A stretch of DNA of 64,000 nt from Mycobacterium sp. 236(2023) (GCF_029623955.1 NZ_JARSBP010000005.1:248001-312000); one strand, 5' to 3'; shown: positions 20,273-30,536, numbered from the stretch's first letter. Notes: a model not told the origin generated them from the letters alone. Numbers and translations: made by a program.

Positions 20273-20766
20273 AGATATTCGGCGGCGTCGGCCGCTCCGT
20301 CGCCGTCCCCGTCGGACAGCCGCACATCCCAGCGCCCGTCGCCGTCGGTGTCGACCCACGCCTGCCCCGCCCCGAACGCACGGTCCGCCAATCCGTTGCC
20401 GTCAACATCGCCCAGCCGCTCGGGAGAACCGTCGGCGTCGAGATCCACAGGGGCCGACGACGCCGGATGCTCGACACCGTCGAGCCCGAGCCAGCGCAGT
20501 GCCGCGCCGTTGCGGTCCGCGGCTACCGCCCAGGTGCCCGTGCCGTCGTCGGTGAAATACGCCTCCGGAACCGCGTCGCCGTCCAGGTCGAAGACGGCGT
20601 GATCGGCCGTCCCGTCGGCGTCGAGATCGAGCAGCACGTCGTCGAATCCGTCGTCGTCGACGTCGAGTCCCACGGCGTCGAACACCCCGTCGCCGTCGAA
20701 ATCCGTGTCGGGACCGGCAGTCCACAACGTGGCGGACCCGTCCGGGTCACCCAAGCAGTACTCCAC
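20269..20766 (-). CDS. Asp-rich calcium-binding-repeat-like protein (Rv3906c-like)
   Basis: 165 residues, built almost entirely of DxDxDG-type repeats (DTDFDGDGVFDAVGLDVDDDG, DLDADGS, DVDGNGLADRAF, DTDGDGRWDV). These resemble EF-hand or dockerin/thrombospondin type-3 calcium loops. There is no signal peptide. It lies next to pcnA as Rv3906c does in M. tuberculosis. GTG start at 20766. Calcium binding is inferred; role unknown. Confidence 0.75.
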   Translation of the reverse strand: MEYCLGDPDGSATLWTAGPDTDFDGDGVFDAVGLDVDDDGFDDVLLDLDADGTADHAVFDLDGDAVPEAYFTDDGTGTWAVAADRNGAALRWLGLDGVEHPASSAPVDLDADGSPERLGDVDGNGLADRAFGAGQAWVDTDGDGRWDVRLSDGDGDGAADAAEYL

Positions 20767-20784
20767 ACTTGATCAGACGCACGG

Positions 20785-22230
20785 CTACGCCCGCTCGTTC
20801 CACCACTTCATCAATTCATCGACAGCCTGCTCGCGATCGAGAGGCCCACGATCCAGCCTCAACTCCTTGAGGTGGTTCCACGCCTGACCGACCTGCGGCC
20901 CCGGCGGGATCCCGAGGATCTTCATGATCTCGTTGCCGTCGATGTCGGGGCGCACGCGCTCGAGATCCTCCTTGGCCGCGAGGTCCTCGATGCGCTGTTC
21001 CAGATCGTCGTAGCTCGCCTGCAACCGTGCCGCGCGCCGCTTGTTGCGTGTCGTGCAGTCGGCACGGACCAGCTTGTGCAGCCGGGTCAGCAGCGGACCC
21101 GCGTCGGTGACATACCGCCGTACCGCCGAATCGGTCCAGCGGCCGTCGCCGTACCCGTGGAACCGCAGATGCAGATACACCAACTGCGACACGTCGGCGA
21201 CCATCTGCTTCGAGTACTTGAGGTCGCGCATGCGCTTACGGGTCATCTTCGCGCCGACGACCTCGTGGTGGTGGAAGCTCACGCCGCCGTCGGGCTCGTG
21301 CCTGCGGGTGGCCGGCTTGCCGATGTCGTGCAGCAGCGCGGCCCACCGCAGAACCAGATCGGCGCCCTCGTCCTCGAGATCGATGGCCTGACGCAGCACG
21401 GTCAGCGAGTGCTGATAGACGTCCTTGTGTTGATGGTGCTCGTCGATCGCCATCCGCATCGCACCGATCTCCGGCAGCACGACGTCGCCCAGCCCGGTGT
21501 CGACCATCAGGTCCAGACCGGCGACCGGATCGGCGCCCAGGAGCAGCTTGTCGAGTTCGGCGGCGACACGTTCGGCCGTGATCCGCGACAGCTGCGGCGC
21601 CATCTCCTCGAGCGCGTGCCGAACCCGCGGCGCCACGGTGAACCCGAGCTGCGAGACGAACCGCGCCGCCCGCAGCATGCGCAGCGGATCGTCTCCGAAC
21701 GACACCTCCGGCTCCGACGGGGTGTCGAGCACCCCGTCGCGCAGCGCCGCCAGACCGCCCACCGGATCCAAAAACTCAGTCGGCCCTTCCGGGGTGACCC
21801 GCACGGCCATGGCATTCACCGTGAAGTCGCGGCGCACCAGATCGTCGGCCAGGTTGTCGCCGAAGCGCACCTCGGGATTGCGCGACACCTGGTCGTAGGT
21901 GTCGGCGCGGAACGTCGTGATCTCCAGCCGGTCACTGCCCCGGCCCACCGCCAAGGTGCCGAACTCGATGCCCGTGTCCCACAGCGCGTCCCCCCAACCC
22001 CGGAGGAAGCGCAGCATTTGCTCGGGGCGCGCGTCGGTGGTGAAATCGAGGTCGTTCTTCGCCGGGTCGAACCGCCCGAGCAGCGCGTCGCGCACCGTCC
22101 CACCGACGAGATACAACTCGTGGTTGTTGTCGGCGAACACCTGGCCGAGGTCGCGCAGCACCGCGCCATGACGATTCAACGCGACTTGCGCGGTCGCCAG
22201 CCGTTCGGCGTCGGAGATGGGGTCGGGCAC
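20785..22230 (-). CDS. pcnA: CCA tRNA nucleotidyltransferase
   Basis: 481 residues. The N-terminal polymerase-beta-like head has LYLVGGTVRDALLGRFDPAKNDLDFTTDA (the GGxVRD and DxD motifs that hold catalytic metals). An HD-domain follows (LLHDIGKPATR..HHHEVVGAKM). The enzyme adds or repairs the 3' CCA of tRNAs. Both tRNA genes in this window lack an encoded CCA, which makes this activity essential. It corresponds to Rv3907c and is divergent from mutT4. GTG start at 22230. Confidence 0.93.
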   Translation of the reverse strand: MPDPISDAERLATAQVALNRHGAVLRDLGQVFADNNHELYLVGGTVRDALLGRFDPAKNDLDFTTDARPEQMLRFLRGWGDALWDTGIEFGTLAVGRGSDRLEITTFRADTYDQVSRNPEVRFGDNLADDLVRRDFTVNAMAVRVTPEGPTEFLDPVGGLAALRDGVLDTPSEPEVSFGDDPLRMLRAARFVSQLGFTVAPRVRHALEEMAPQLSRITAERVAAELDKLLLGADPVAGLDLMVDTGLGDVVLPEIGAMRMAIDEHHQHKDVYQHSLTVLRQAIDLEDEGADLVLRWAALLHDIGKPATRRHEPDGGVSFHHHEVVGAKMTRKRMRDLKYSKQMVADVSQLVYLHLRFHGYGDGRWTDSAVRRYVTDAGPLLTRLHKLVRADCTTRNKRRAARLQASYDDLEQRIEDLAAKEDLERVRPDIDGNEIMKILGIPPGPQVGQAWNHLKELRLDRGPLDREQAVDELMKWWNERA

Positions 22231-22311
22231 GTCCGGTGAGCCTACTGGTTAGCAGAGCCCACTGGTCACAGCCATGTCACCGACCGGCGAGTGCGGTGAA
22301 AGGCAATGTTC

Positions 22312-23118
22312 ATGCCAACTACTATCGCTTGGGTGTCGGACGGCGAGCAGGCCAAACCACGACGGCGCCGGGGTCGGCGCCGCGGCCGACGCGCGGCAGG
22401 TCCCCCGGAGAGCGGCTCGGAACAGCCCGCCGGCCACCGCCAGCAGACTCCCAGCACCGCGTCCACCGACAAACCCGGCCAAGCCCCCAAGCCCCAGAAG
22501 ACCCGCACCCGCCGCCCGCAGGAACGTCTGCGCACCGTGCACGAGACGTCGGCCGGCGGGTTGGTCATCGACGGACTCGACGGTCCGAAGGACAGCCAGG
22601 TGGCCGCCCTCATCGGGCGCATCGACCGCCGCGGCCGCATGCTGTGGTCGCTGCCAAAGGGCCATATCGAAATGGGCGAGACGGCCGAACAGACCGCGAT
22701 CCGCGAGGTGGCCGAGGAGACCGGCATCCAAGGCAGCGTCCTCGCCGCGCTCGGCAGCATCGACTACTGGTTTGTCACCGAGGGCAGACGGGTCCACAAG
22801 ACGGTGCACCACTATCTGATGCGCTTCCTCGGGGGTGAGCTCTCCGACGAGGACGTCGAAGTCACCGAGGTGGCCTGGGTACCGCTGCGTGAACTTCCGT
22901 CGCGGCTGGCCTACGCCGACGAACGCAAGCTCGCCGAGGTCGCCGACGAACTCATCGACAAACTGCACACCGACGGGCCCGACGCGCTGCCACCGTTACC
23001 GCGCACGGCACCGCGGCGGCGCGGCCAGACGCATTCGCACACGCGCCAACGCAGGCCCGACCCCACCGCGCAGCCACAGCCCGGCAGGCGGACGAACGGC
23101 TGCGGTCAAGGACCGTGA
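22312..23118 (+). CDS. mutT4: NUDIX hydrolase MutT4
   Basis: 268 residues. A very basic Arg/Pro-rich N-terminus (about 1-75) precedes the NUDIX domain with an intact box GHIEMGETAEQTAIREVAEETGI. A basic tail follows. The family hydrolyses nucleoside diphosphate derivatives. It corresponds to Rv3908. I chose the ATG at 22312 rather than 22306 because GAAAGG lies 8 nt before it. Its stop overlaps the GTG of the next gene (GTGA), starting a coupled run through murJ. Confidence 0.88.
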   Translation: MPTTIAWVSDGEQAKPRRRRGRRRGRRAAGPPESGSEQPAGHRQQTPSTASTDKPGQAPKPQKTRTRRPQERLRTVHETSAGGLVIDGLDGPKDSQVAALIGRIDRRGRMLWSLPKGHIEMGETAEQTAIREVAEETGIQGSVLAALGSIDYWFVTEGRRVHKTVHHYLMRFLGGELSDEDVEVTEVAWVPLRELPSRLAYADERKLAEVADELIDKLHTDGPDALPPLPRTAPRRRGQTHSHTRQRRPDPTAQPQPGRRTNGCGQGP

Positions 23119-25535
23119 CGGAGCCCGGGCGCTCCGGGCGCCTGCTCGCCGTCATCGTCGCGCTCCTGTTTGCCGTGGCACCGGTCGCCGCTCCCCCACC
23201 CGCCGGCGCTCAACCCGCATCCATCCCGTTCCTGCGCGTCCAGATCGACAGCATCACCCCTGACGTCATCACCACGACCAGCAACCAGATGGTCACCGTG
23301 ACCGGCTCGATCAGCAACATCGGTGACCGCGCTGTGCGCGACGTCGTCGTCCGCCTCGAACGCGGCCCGGCCGTGACATCGTCGAGCGCGCTGCGCACCG
23401 ATCTCGCGGGCAACGTCGACCAGTACCAGCCCGTCGCCGACTTCATCACCGCCGCACCGGAGCTTGCTCGCGGACAACAAGTTCCGTTCCGCCTCGCCTA
23501 TCCGCTGCGAACAGCCGACGGGGCGTCGATGCGCATCGACAGCCCTGGCGTCTACCCTCTGATGGTCAACGTCAACGGCACACCCGACTACGGCTCGGCG
23601 GCGCGCCTCGACGACTCGCGTTTCCTGCTGCCGGTGCTCGGGGTCCCTCCGCTGGAGAGCCCCGACGGCGGGGACACCGACAGTGAGGCGCTGGATTCGG
23701 CCGTACCTCCTGACACCACCCGCCCCGTCGGGCTGACCATGTTCTGGCCGCTGGCCGACCGGCCCCGGCTGGCCGCAGGCGCCCCGGGCGGTACGACTCC
23801 AGTGCGGCTCATCGACGACGAGCTGGCGACGTCGTTGGGTACGGGCGGGCGGCTCGACACGATGCTGACCGCCGTCGATTTCGCCACCAGCCCCGAGGTC
23901 GATCCCGGCGGCGCCGTCACCCGATCGCTGTGTCTGGCCGTCGACCCCGACCTGTTGGTGACGGTCAACGCGATGACCAACGGTTACGTCGTCAACGACG
24001 CCGCCGACGCCGGCCCCGGCACCCCGACCCACCCCGGCGTCGGGCAGCAGGCCGCGGTCGACTGGCTCAACCGGCTCAAAGCGCTGGCGCAGCGGATGTG
24101 TGTGGCACCAACCACCTACGCACAGGCCGACCTCGACGCCCTCAACCGCGTCGCCGACCCCGGCCTGTCCGCGACCGCCACCAACGGTGCGGGCGGCATC
24201 GTCGACCAGATCCTCGGCATCACGTCGACCAAAGGTGTGAGCCTCGTCGGCGACGGACCGCTGACCGCCTCGGCGGTGCAACTGCTCTCCGGGCAGGGCC
24301 CCACCGTCGCGATCGGGGCGGCAAATCTCGTCGGCCCCGAAGAGACCTCCGACGGCACCGCCGCGACCGCCGACACCGCGCCGGTGCGATACACCCCCAA
24401 CGTCGTCGCGGCACCGTTCGATCCCGCCGTCGGCGCCGCCCTGGCCGGCATGGGCCCCGCCCCGGAGTCGCCCTCCTACGTCGACCCATCCCTCGACATC
24501 TCCGTCAAGCAGGACTCGGCGGCGGCTCGGCGCCAGGACGGACTCGCCTCCCTGCTGTGGCGCAGCCTGCACCCCGAGACCACCCCGCGGACCCAGGTGC
24601 TGATGCCGCCGCTGATGTGGAATCTGACGCCGGAGGACGCGCAGTCCGTCCTGACCGCGCTCGCCACCAGCATCCGGTCCGGCCTCGCGATGCCGCGCCC
24701 GCTGCCCGTGCTGATCAACGAGGCCAACACCGCGGCGATGAACGCCCCGTTGCCCACCGGCCCACTCGGCAACCCGCGGGGCCGGTTCGACGCAGGCGTG
24801 GTGACGGGCATCGCCGCGGCGACGGGACGTCTGTGGGGCCTGACCTCGGCACTGACGACCGACGAGCGCACCGGCCTCACCGGATACCAGTACACGGCCC
24901 CGCTGCGTGAGGATCTCCTTCGCGCACTGAGCCTTTCGGTGCCACCGGATGCGCGCAACGGGCTCGCACAGCAGCGGCTCACGACGGTGGGCCGAACCGT
25001 GGAGGACCTCTTCAATGCCGTGACGATCGTCAACCCCGGCGGCTCCTACACGTTGGCGACCGAGCGCAGTCCGTTGCCGTTGGCACTGCGCAACGACCTT
25101 CCGGTGCCGATCCGCGTCCGACTCGACATCGACGCGCCCCCCGGCATGACGGTGACCGACATGGGCGAGATCGTGCTGCCGCCGGGCTTCCTGCCGCTCA
25201 AGGTGCCGATCGAGGTGCACTTCACCCAGCGCGTCGCCGTGGACGTAGCCCTTCGCACCGCCGACGGTGTGCCGCTCGGCGAACCCGCCCGGTTGTCGGT
25301 GCACTCCAACGCATACGGCAAGGTGCTGTTCTTCATCACGCTGACCGGCGGCGGGATCCTGGCGCTGCTCGTCGGCCGGCGGCTGTGGCACCGGTTCCGC
25401 GGCCAACCCGACCGCGCGGACCTCGACCGTCCCGACCCGATCGAGGTGGCGCTCTCCTACGGCCATGACGAAGCCTTCCCCGATCGGCGCGCCGAGCGCC
25501 GCGCCCGAACAGCATCCGGCGGCGACGATGCGTGA
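23115..25535 (+). CDS. DUF6049 family secreted/anchored envelope protein (Rv3909-like)
   Basis: 806 residues. A signal peptide (about 8-32, LLAVIVALLFAVAPVAAPPPAGA) leads a long extracytoplasmic region of DUF6049. One C-terminal transmembrane helix (VLFFITLTGGGILALLVGRRL) and a short basic cytosolic tail follow. It lies between mutT4 and murJ as Rv3909 does. GTG start overlaps the mutT4 stop. The placement suggests a cell-envelope role tied to the MurJ complex; the function is not known. Confidence 0.85.
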   Translation: MTEPGRSGRLLAVIVALLFAVAPVAAPPPAGAQPASIPFLRVQIDSITPDVITTTSNQMVTVTGSISNIGDRAVRDVVVRLERGPAVTSSSALRTDLAGNVDQYQPVADFITAAPELARGQQVPFRLAYPLRTADGASMRIDSPGVYPLMVNVNGTPDYGSAARLDDSRFLLPVLGVPPLESPDGGDTDSEALDSAVPPDTTRPVGLTMFWPLADRPRLAAGAPGGTTPVRLIDDELATSLGTGGRLDTMLTAVDFATSPEVDPGGAVTRSLCLAVDPDLLVTVNAMTNGYVVNDAADAGPGTPTHPGVGQQAAVDWLNRLKALAQRMCVAPTTYAQADLDALNRVADPGLSATATNGAGGIVDQILGITSTKGVSLVGDGPLTASAVQLLSGQGPTVAIGAANLVGPEETSDGTAATADTAPVRYTPNVVAAPFDPAVGAALAGMGPAPESPSYVDPSLDISVKQDSAAARRQDGLASLLWRSLHPETTPRTQVLMPPLMWNLTPEDAQSVLTALATSIRSGLAMPRPLPVLINEANTAAMNAPLPTGPLGNPRGRFDAGVVTGIAAATGRLWGLTSALTTDERTGLTGYQYTAPLREDLLRALSLSVPPDARNGLAQQRLTTVGRTVEDLFNAVTIVNPGGSYTLATERSPLPLALRNDLPVPIRVRLDIDAPPGMTVTDMGEIVLPPGFLPLKVPIEVHFTQRVAVDVALRTADGVPLGEPARLSVHSNAYGKVLFFITLTGGGILALLVGRRLWHRFRGQPDRADLDRPDPIEVALSYGHDEAFPDRRAERRARTASGGDDA

Positions 25536-28500
25536 CGCTCCTCCCCCCATGCCGCCGCCACGCCCGGCGGCACCCCGGCCCGAGATGTCCGACGCCGCAG
25601 TGGTGTCCCGTTCCTGGGGCATGGCGCTGGCCACCCTCGTCAGCCGGCTCACCGGGTTCGCACGCATCGTGCTGCTTGCGGCGATCCTCGGTGCCGCGCT
25701 GTCGAGCGCGTTCACGGTGGCCAACCAGCTGCCGAACATGATCGCCGCGCTGGTCTTGGAAGCGACGTTCACGGCGATCTTCGTGCCGGTGCTGGCGCGC
25801 GCCGAGCGCGACGATCCCGACGGCGGAACCGCTTTCATCCGAAGGCTTTTGACGCTCGCCACCGCACTGCTGCTCACCGTCACCCTGATCTCGACGGTGG
25901 CGGCCCCGCTGCTGGTCGACCTCATGCTGGGGTCAGATCCGCTCGTCGACCGGTCCCTGACCACCGCGTTCGCCTACCTACTGCTACCGCAGATCATCTT
26001 CTACGGCCTCAACGCGGTGTTCATGGCAATTCTGAACACCCGCAACGTGTTCGGGCCACCCGCCTGGGCCCCCGTCGTCAACAACATCGTCGCGATCGCC
26101 ACGCTCGGGCTGTACGTCGTTGTCCCCGGCGAACTTTCACTCAACCCCGTCGAGATGGGCGATGCCAAGCTCCTCGTCCTCGGCATCGGCACCACCCTCG
26201 GCGTCGTCGCGCAGGCCAGCGTGCTGTTCGTCGCGATCCGGCGCGAGCGGGTCAGCCTCCGACCGTTGTGGGGCATCGACGCCCGGCTGAAGAAGTTCGG
26301 GATGATGGCCGTGGCGATGGTCCTCTACGTCCTCATCAGCCAGGTCGGCTTCATCGTCGGCAACCAGGTCGCCAGCGCCGCCGCGGCATCCGGGCCCGCG
26401 ATCTACAACTACACGTGGCTGATCCTGCAGCTGCCGTTCGGGATCGTCGGCGTCACCGTCCTGACCGTCGTCATGCCGAGGCTGTCCCGCAACGCCGCCG
26501 CCGAGAACGGCCCCGCCGTGCTCGCCGACCTGTCCCTGGCCACCCGGCTGACCATGGTGACGCTCATCCCGATCGTCGCGATGATGACGGTCGGCGGCCC
26601 CGCGATCGGCAGCGCGTTGTTCTCTTACGGAAACTTCGGCGCGGTCGACGCCGGCTATCTCGGCGTGGCCATCACGCTGTCGTCGTTCACGCTGATCCCG
26701 TACGCGTTGGTGCTGCTGCAACTGCGCGTGTTCTACGCGCGCGAAGAGCCGTGGACGCCGATCCTGCTGATCGTCGTCATCACCATCGTCAAGGTCGCCG
26801 CGTCATTGGCCGCCCCGCACGTCACCGACAACCCCGACCTGGTCGCCGGCTACCTCGGCCTTGCCAACGGCCTGGGTTTCCTCGCCGGCGCCACGGTCGG
26901 CTACCTGCTGCTCCGTGCCCGGCTGGACCCACCTGGCGGACGGCTCCTCGACAACGACGTGATCCGGACGATCCTCGTCACCATCACGGCGTCCTTGGCG
27001 GCCGGCCTCATCGCGCACGTGGTCGACCAGCTTCTCGGTCTGGAGAACCTCACCAACCACTGGGGTGCCGGCGGTTCGCTGCTGCGGCTGGTCGCCCTCG
27101 GCCTGGTGATGGTGCCGATCATCGTCGGCATCATGCTGGCCGCGAAGGTCCCCGACGCCCGATCGGCGGTGGCCGCGGTGCAACGCCGCCTCGGACGGCG
27201 CCCGCAGCCGGTCACCCCGCCCGTCCGGGACATGTCGCCGCGTCCCCTCACGTACGCTGATCGAAGTGATCGGCCCCCGCCAAGCCGAGGTCAGCTTCCC
27301 AGATCGGTGCCGCGGGGACCACGGGCCGAAGTTGCCGACGACGGGAGGCGGAGAGGATCTGCGGTGAGCGACAAACCCACCGGCGATTCTTCGCCCGACC
27401 CCGATTCCACTGCGACGACGCGCTTCGTCCGGCCGGGTGCATCTGATTCCGAATCGACAGTGCATCCCGACGATTTCCAGCCCGACGTGCCTGACATCCC
27501 GGAGACTGTCTCCGACGACTCGGCGACCACCGCAATTCCCACGGCAAACCCCGCCGTCCGCCCTCCGTCCGACTACGGCGGTGACCCCACCCGCGAAGCG
27601 CTGGCGTTCGACCCGCCCCGCGAGCCGGCCATCGAGACAGCGACAGCGGCCGACGAGGTCCACCTCATCCCCGGCGCCACCGTCAGCGGGCGATACCGCC
27701 TTCTCGTCGCCCACGGCGGTCCGGAGCATCTGCAGTTCTGGCAGGCCCTCGATACGGCGCTCGACCGGCCGGTGGCACTGACCTTCGTCGACCCGGACGG
27801 AACGATGTCCGACTCCGCGGTCCAGGAGATCCTGGATCGCACCCAGCGGCTCAGCCGCATCGACATGCCCGGCGTCGCCCGCGTGCTCGACGTCGTGAAG
27901 TCCGGCACCGGCGGTCTGGTGGTCTCCGAATGGATCCGGGGAGGCTCGCTCGCCGAGGTCGCCGAGACCAACCCGTCGCCGATCGGCGGCGCCCGGGCCA
28001 TCCAGTCGCTGGCCGCCGCGGCCGAGGTGGCCCACCGCAACGGTGTGGCGCTGTCCATCGACCATCCGAGCCGCATCAGGGTGAGCATCGACGGCGACGT
28101 CGCCCTCGCCTTTCCCGCGACGCTTTCCAGCGCGTCGCCCGACGATGACATCCGCGGCATCGGCGCCGCGCTGTACGCCCTGCTGGTCGACAAGTGGCCG
28201 CTGCCCGAAGCCGGAGACCCCAGCGGGCTCGCACAAGCCGATCTCGACGCCGCCGGCCAGCCGGTGGAACCCCGCTCGGTCGATCGCGACATCCCGTTCC
28301 AGATCTCGGCGGCCGCGGCGCGTGCCGTCCAGGAGGGCGGCGGGATCCGCAGCGCACCGACACTGCTGAACCTCTTGCAACAGGCGACGGCGATCGCCGA
28401 TCGGACCGACCACATCGCTCCGGTCAGCGAGCCGGCCCCCGAAACACGCGGCGCCGGCACTGATTCCGGGTTCGACCAGGATGCCGACCCGGACGCCGAT

Positions 28501-29136
28501 GCGCGCCGGCGCAAGGGCGTCGTCATCGGCCTGACGGTCGCCGGGGCGATCGTCATCGTCGCGGTCGTGTTGCTCGCCACGGTGCTGAGCCGGATTTTCG
28601 GGGACGTCGGCAACGGTCTCGGCGGCGACGAACTCGGCCTCAACGCCCCATCGTCGACGGAGGCCGAGAGCCCGAGTGGGACCGGCTCTGCGATCAAACC
28701 CGTTCGCGCAACGGTCTTCTCGCCCGAGGGTGAGGCCGACGCGCCCGAGCTCGCGCCGCTGGCGATCGACGGGAACCCCACGACTGTGTGGCCCATCGAC
28801 ACCTACACCGACCCGGTGCCGTTCCCCAACTTCAAGAACGGCGTCGGGCTGATGCTGCAGCTGTCCGAGCCGGCCACCATCGGCTCCGTCACGATCAACC
28901 TCAACAGCACCGGGACGTCAGTTCAGATCCGCTCGTCGGATTCCGCGACGCCGTCCTCGCTCGACGCCACCACCGCGCTGACCGAGCCCACGCCGCTCAA
29001 ACCGGGCTCCAACACCATCGAGGTCGAGGACGCCGAGGCGACATCGAACGTTCTGGTGTGGGTGACGACCCTCGGAAAGGTGGGCGGCGAAAGCCGCAGC
29101 GATATCGCCGAGGTCACGCTCAACGCGAAGTCGTGA
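25528..29136 (+). CDS. murJ: Lipid II flippase MurJ (MviN) fused to a pseudokinase and an extracytoplasmic domain
   Basis: 1202 residues from the ATG at 25528, which overlaps the previous gene by 8 bp; an ATG at 25465 would overlap it by 71 bp. Residues about 30-540 are the multi-helix MurJ core that moves lipid II across the membrane. A cytosolic region then holds a kinase-like fold (about 714-910; HLIPGATVSGRYRLLVAHGG) without an HRD catalytic loop, i.e. a pseudokinase. A transmembrane helix (about 994-1020) and a discoidin/carbohydrate-binding-like domain end it. In M. tuberculosis this pseudokinase is phosphorylated by PknB and recruits FhaA. The tail of pknB is also in this window. Confidence 0.92.
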   Translation: MRDAPPPMPPPRPAAPRPEMSDAAVVSRSWGMALATLVSRLTGFARIVLLAAILGAALSSAFTVANQLPNMIAALVLEATFTAIFVPVLARAERDDPDGGTAFIRRLLTLATALLLTVTLISTVAAPLLVDLMLGSDPLVDRSLTTAFAYLLLPQIIFYGLNAVFMAILNTRNVFGPPAWAPVVNNIVAIATLGLYVVVPGELSLNPVEMGDAKLLVLGIGTTLGVVAQASVLFVAIRRERVSLRPLWGIDARLKKFGMMAVAMVLYVLISQVGFIVGNQVASAAAASGPAIYNYTWLILQLPFGIVGVTVLTVVMPRLSRNAAAENGPAVLADLSLATRLTMVTLIPIVAMMTVGGPAIGSALFSYGNFGAVDAGYLGVAITLSSFTLIPYALVLLQLRVFYAREEPWTPILLIVVITIVKVAASLAAPHVTDNPDLVAGYLGLANGLGFLAGATVGYLLLRARLDPPGGRLLDNDVIRTILVTITASLAAGLIAHVVDQLLGLENLTNHWGAGGSLLRLVALGLVMVPIIVGIMLAAKVPDARSAVAAVQRRLGRRPQPVTPPVRDMSPRPLTYADRSDRPPPSRGQLPRSVPRGPRAEVADDGRRRGSAVSDKPTGDSSPDPDSTATTRFVRPGASDSESTVHPDDFQPDVPDIPETVSDDSATTAIPTANPAVRPPSDYGGDPTREALAFDPPREPAIETATAADEVHLIPGATVSGRYRLLVAHGGPEHLQFWQALDTALDRPVALTFVDPDGTMSDSAVQEILDRTQRLSRIDMPGVARVLDVVKSGTGGLVVSEWIRGGSLAEVAETNPSPIGGARAIQSLAAAAEVAHRNGVALSIDHPSRIRVSIDGDVALAFPATLSSASPDDDIRGIGAALYALLVDKWPLPEAGDPSGLAQADLDAAGQPVEPRSVDRDIPFQISAAAARAVQEGGGIRSAPTLLNLLQQATAIADRTDHIAPVSEPAPETRGAGTDSGFDQDADPDADARRRKGVVIGLTVAGAIVIVAVVLLATVLSRIFGDVGNGLGGDELGLNAPSSTEAESPSGTGSAIKPVRATVFSPEGEADAPELAPLAIDGNPTTVWPIDTYTDPVPFPNFKNGVGLMLQLSEPATIGSVTINLNSTGTSVQIRSSDSATPSSLDATTALTEPTPLKPGSNTIEVEDAEATSNVLVWVTTLGKVGGESRSDIAEVTLNAKS

Positions 29137-29203
29137 CGGCACTCCTCAAGGCACCGTGAAACTGGTGTCCTGACCCTCCCCGGCGCCCGATTAGTGTTCG
29201 GCT

Positions 29204-29782
29204 GTGGGGATATTCGGGGGCGAGCCGGAGCAGTCGGGACGGCTGCGCACCGACGCCGAGCTGTTGGCCGCTCACGTCGACGGAGACCGTTACGCCTTCG
29301 AAGAACTGTTCTACCGCCACCACCGCCAGCTCTACCGCCTCGCGCACCTGACCAGCCGTGATCCTGACGACGCGGCCGATGCTCTGCAAGACGCGATGTT
29401 CGCGGCGCACCGCAGAGCCCACTCGTTCCGCCACGATTCCGCCGTCAGCAGCTGGCTGTACCGCATCGTCGTGAATGCGTGCCTGGATCGTCTGCGCCGC
29501 AACAGAACCCGAGCCTGGGACACCCTCGAGGACGACGCGTGCGGCGCGGTCGATCCGACGGGCCGGCTGGAGACGGCCATCGTCATCGAACGTGCGCTGC
29601 TGCGCCTGCCCGTCGAGCAGCGCGCTGCGATCGTCGCGGTCGACATGCAAGGGTTCTCGGTCGCCGAGACCGCGCACATGCTCGGCGTCGCCGAGGGGAC
29701 CGTCAAATCCCGATGCTCGCGCGCCAGAGCTAAACTGGCGCAATCCCTCAACTGCCTGGCGGCGGGAGCCGGCGCCGACTGA
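29204..29782 (+). CDS. sigM: ECF RNA polymerase sigma factor SigM
   Basis: 192 residues. Sigma-70 region 2 (about 20-90; YAFEELFYRHHRQLYRLAHLTSRDPDDAADALQDAMFAAHR) and region 4 (about 125-180; LPVEQRAAIVAVDMQGFSVAETAHMLGVAEGTVKSRCSRARAKL) are present. There is no region 1 or 3, as expected of ECF factors. GTG start at 29204. The next gene, 21 bp on, encodes its single-pass anti-sigma factor. Position matches Rv3911. Confidence 0.92.
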   Translation: MGIFGGEPEQSGRLRTDAELLAAHVDGDRYAFEELFYRHHRQLYRLAHLTSRDPDDAADALQDAMFAAHRRAHSFRHDSAVSSWLYRIVVNACLDRLRRNRTRAWDTLEDDACGAVDPTGRLETAIVIERALLRLPVEQRAAIVAVDMQGFSVAETAHMLGVAEGTVKSRCSRARAKLAQSLNCLAAGAGAD

Positions 29783-29803
29783 CCTGTCAGATAGCCTCGA
29801 GCG

Positions 29804-30412
29804 ATGACTGACGGCGCGGGGCCCGTCGACGATCCCGACATCGACGACCGCGTCCGCCGCGAACTGGCGCACCTGGACGCCGACTCCGCACCCGAGGCTC
29901 CCGCCGACGTCGTCGCCCGCATCGGCGCCGCGCTGCGCGACGCACCCCACCCCTCGACGGCACACGCGCTTCCTCGCCCTACACTGACCCGTCCTCAACG
30001 GATCGGTCTCATCGCCGGGATCGCCGCCATCGGCACCGCCGCGGTGGTCAGCGTCCTGACCCTCACCCGCGATCCCGCGCCCACCTTCCCCGCCGAGGCG
30101 ACCGCGTCGCAGATCACCGTGGAGCGGCCCGGCTTCCCGGTATCCGACGACGAGCTACGCGCCGCAGTCGGCGCCCCGACCGACCTCGGCCCGCTGACCG
30201 ATCCGCAGCGCCGCGCGTCGTGCCTGGCCGGCCTCGGGTACGCCCCGACCCTCGAACCCCTCGGTGGGCGGCAGCTCGAGGTGTCCGGACGACCGGGCGT
30301 CCTGCTGTTGCTCCCCGGCGAAACACCGGATCAGATCGATGCGGTGGCGGTCGAACCGGGGTGCAGCGCCGTCCACGCCGGACGGCTCGCCGAAACCGTC
30401 ATCGACCGCTGA
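29804..30412 (+). CDS. rsmA: Anti-sigma-M factor RsmA
   Basis: 202 residues with a cytosolic N-terminal part (about 1-60), a single transmembrane helix (IGLIAGIAAIGTAAVVSVLTL) and an extracytoplasmic domain that has two cysteines (RRASCLAG and VEPGCSAV). It holds SigM inactive until an envelope signal; the mapping is by synteny with Rv3912 and by topology. The cysteine pair could form a disulfide outside the membrane. Confidence 0.85.
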   Translation: MTDGAGPVDDPDIDDRVRRELAHLDADSAPEAPADVVARIGAALRDAPHPSTAHALPRPTLTRPQRIGLIAGIAAIGTAAVVSVLTLTRDPAPTFPAEATASQITVERPGFPVSDDELRAAVGAPTDLGPLTDPQRRASCLAGLGYAPTLEPLGGRQLEVSGRPGVLLLLPGETPDQIDAVAVEPGCSAVHAGRLAETVIDR

Positions 30413-30443
30413 CAGGGGCACTGGACGCGCCGGGTGCGCCTTA

Positions 30444-30470
30444 GGGAACACCCACGCCTACCCTGTTGTT
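30444..30470 (+). promoter_or_regulatory. ECF (SigH-type) promoter of trxB-trxC
   Basis: GGGAACA (30444-30450), 17 nt, then GTT (30468-30470, within GTTGTT). This fits the mycobacterial SigH consensus (GGAAYA, N16-20, GTT) and lies about 67 bp before trxB. It predicts induction by disulfide stress, as known for trxB2/trxC in M. tuberculosis. Confidence 0.65.
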
Positions 30471-30536
30471 CAGTAATTGCAGTTGTTTACTCAGCTGCGG
30501 TTCTGGAGAACTCTTGCCCTAGGCAGAAAGGTTCGC

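Noticed and set aside
23106..25964. A 952-codon open frame on the minus strand
   Set aside because: It lies antisense to the DUF6049 gene and the start of murJ, has His/Arg/Gly-rich composition with no domain, and is a GC-rich shadow of real genes.
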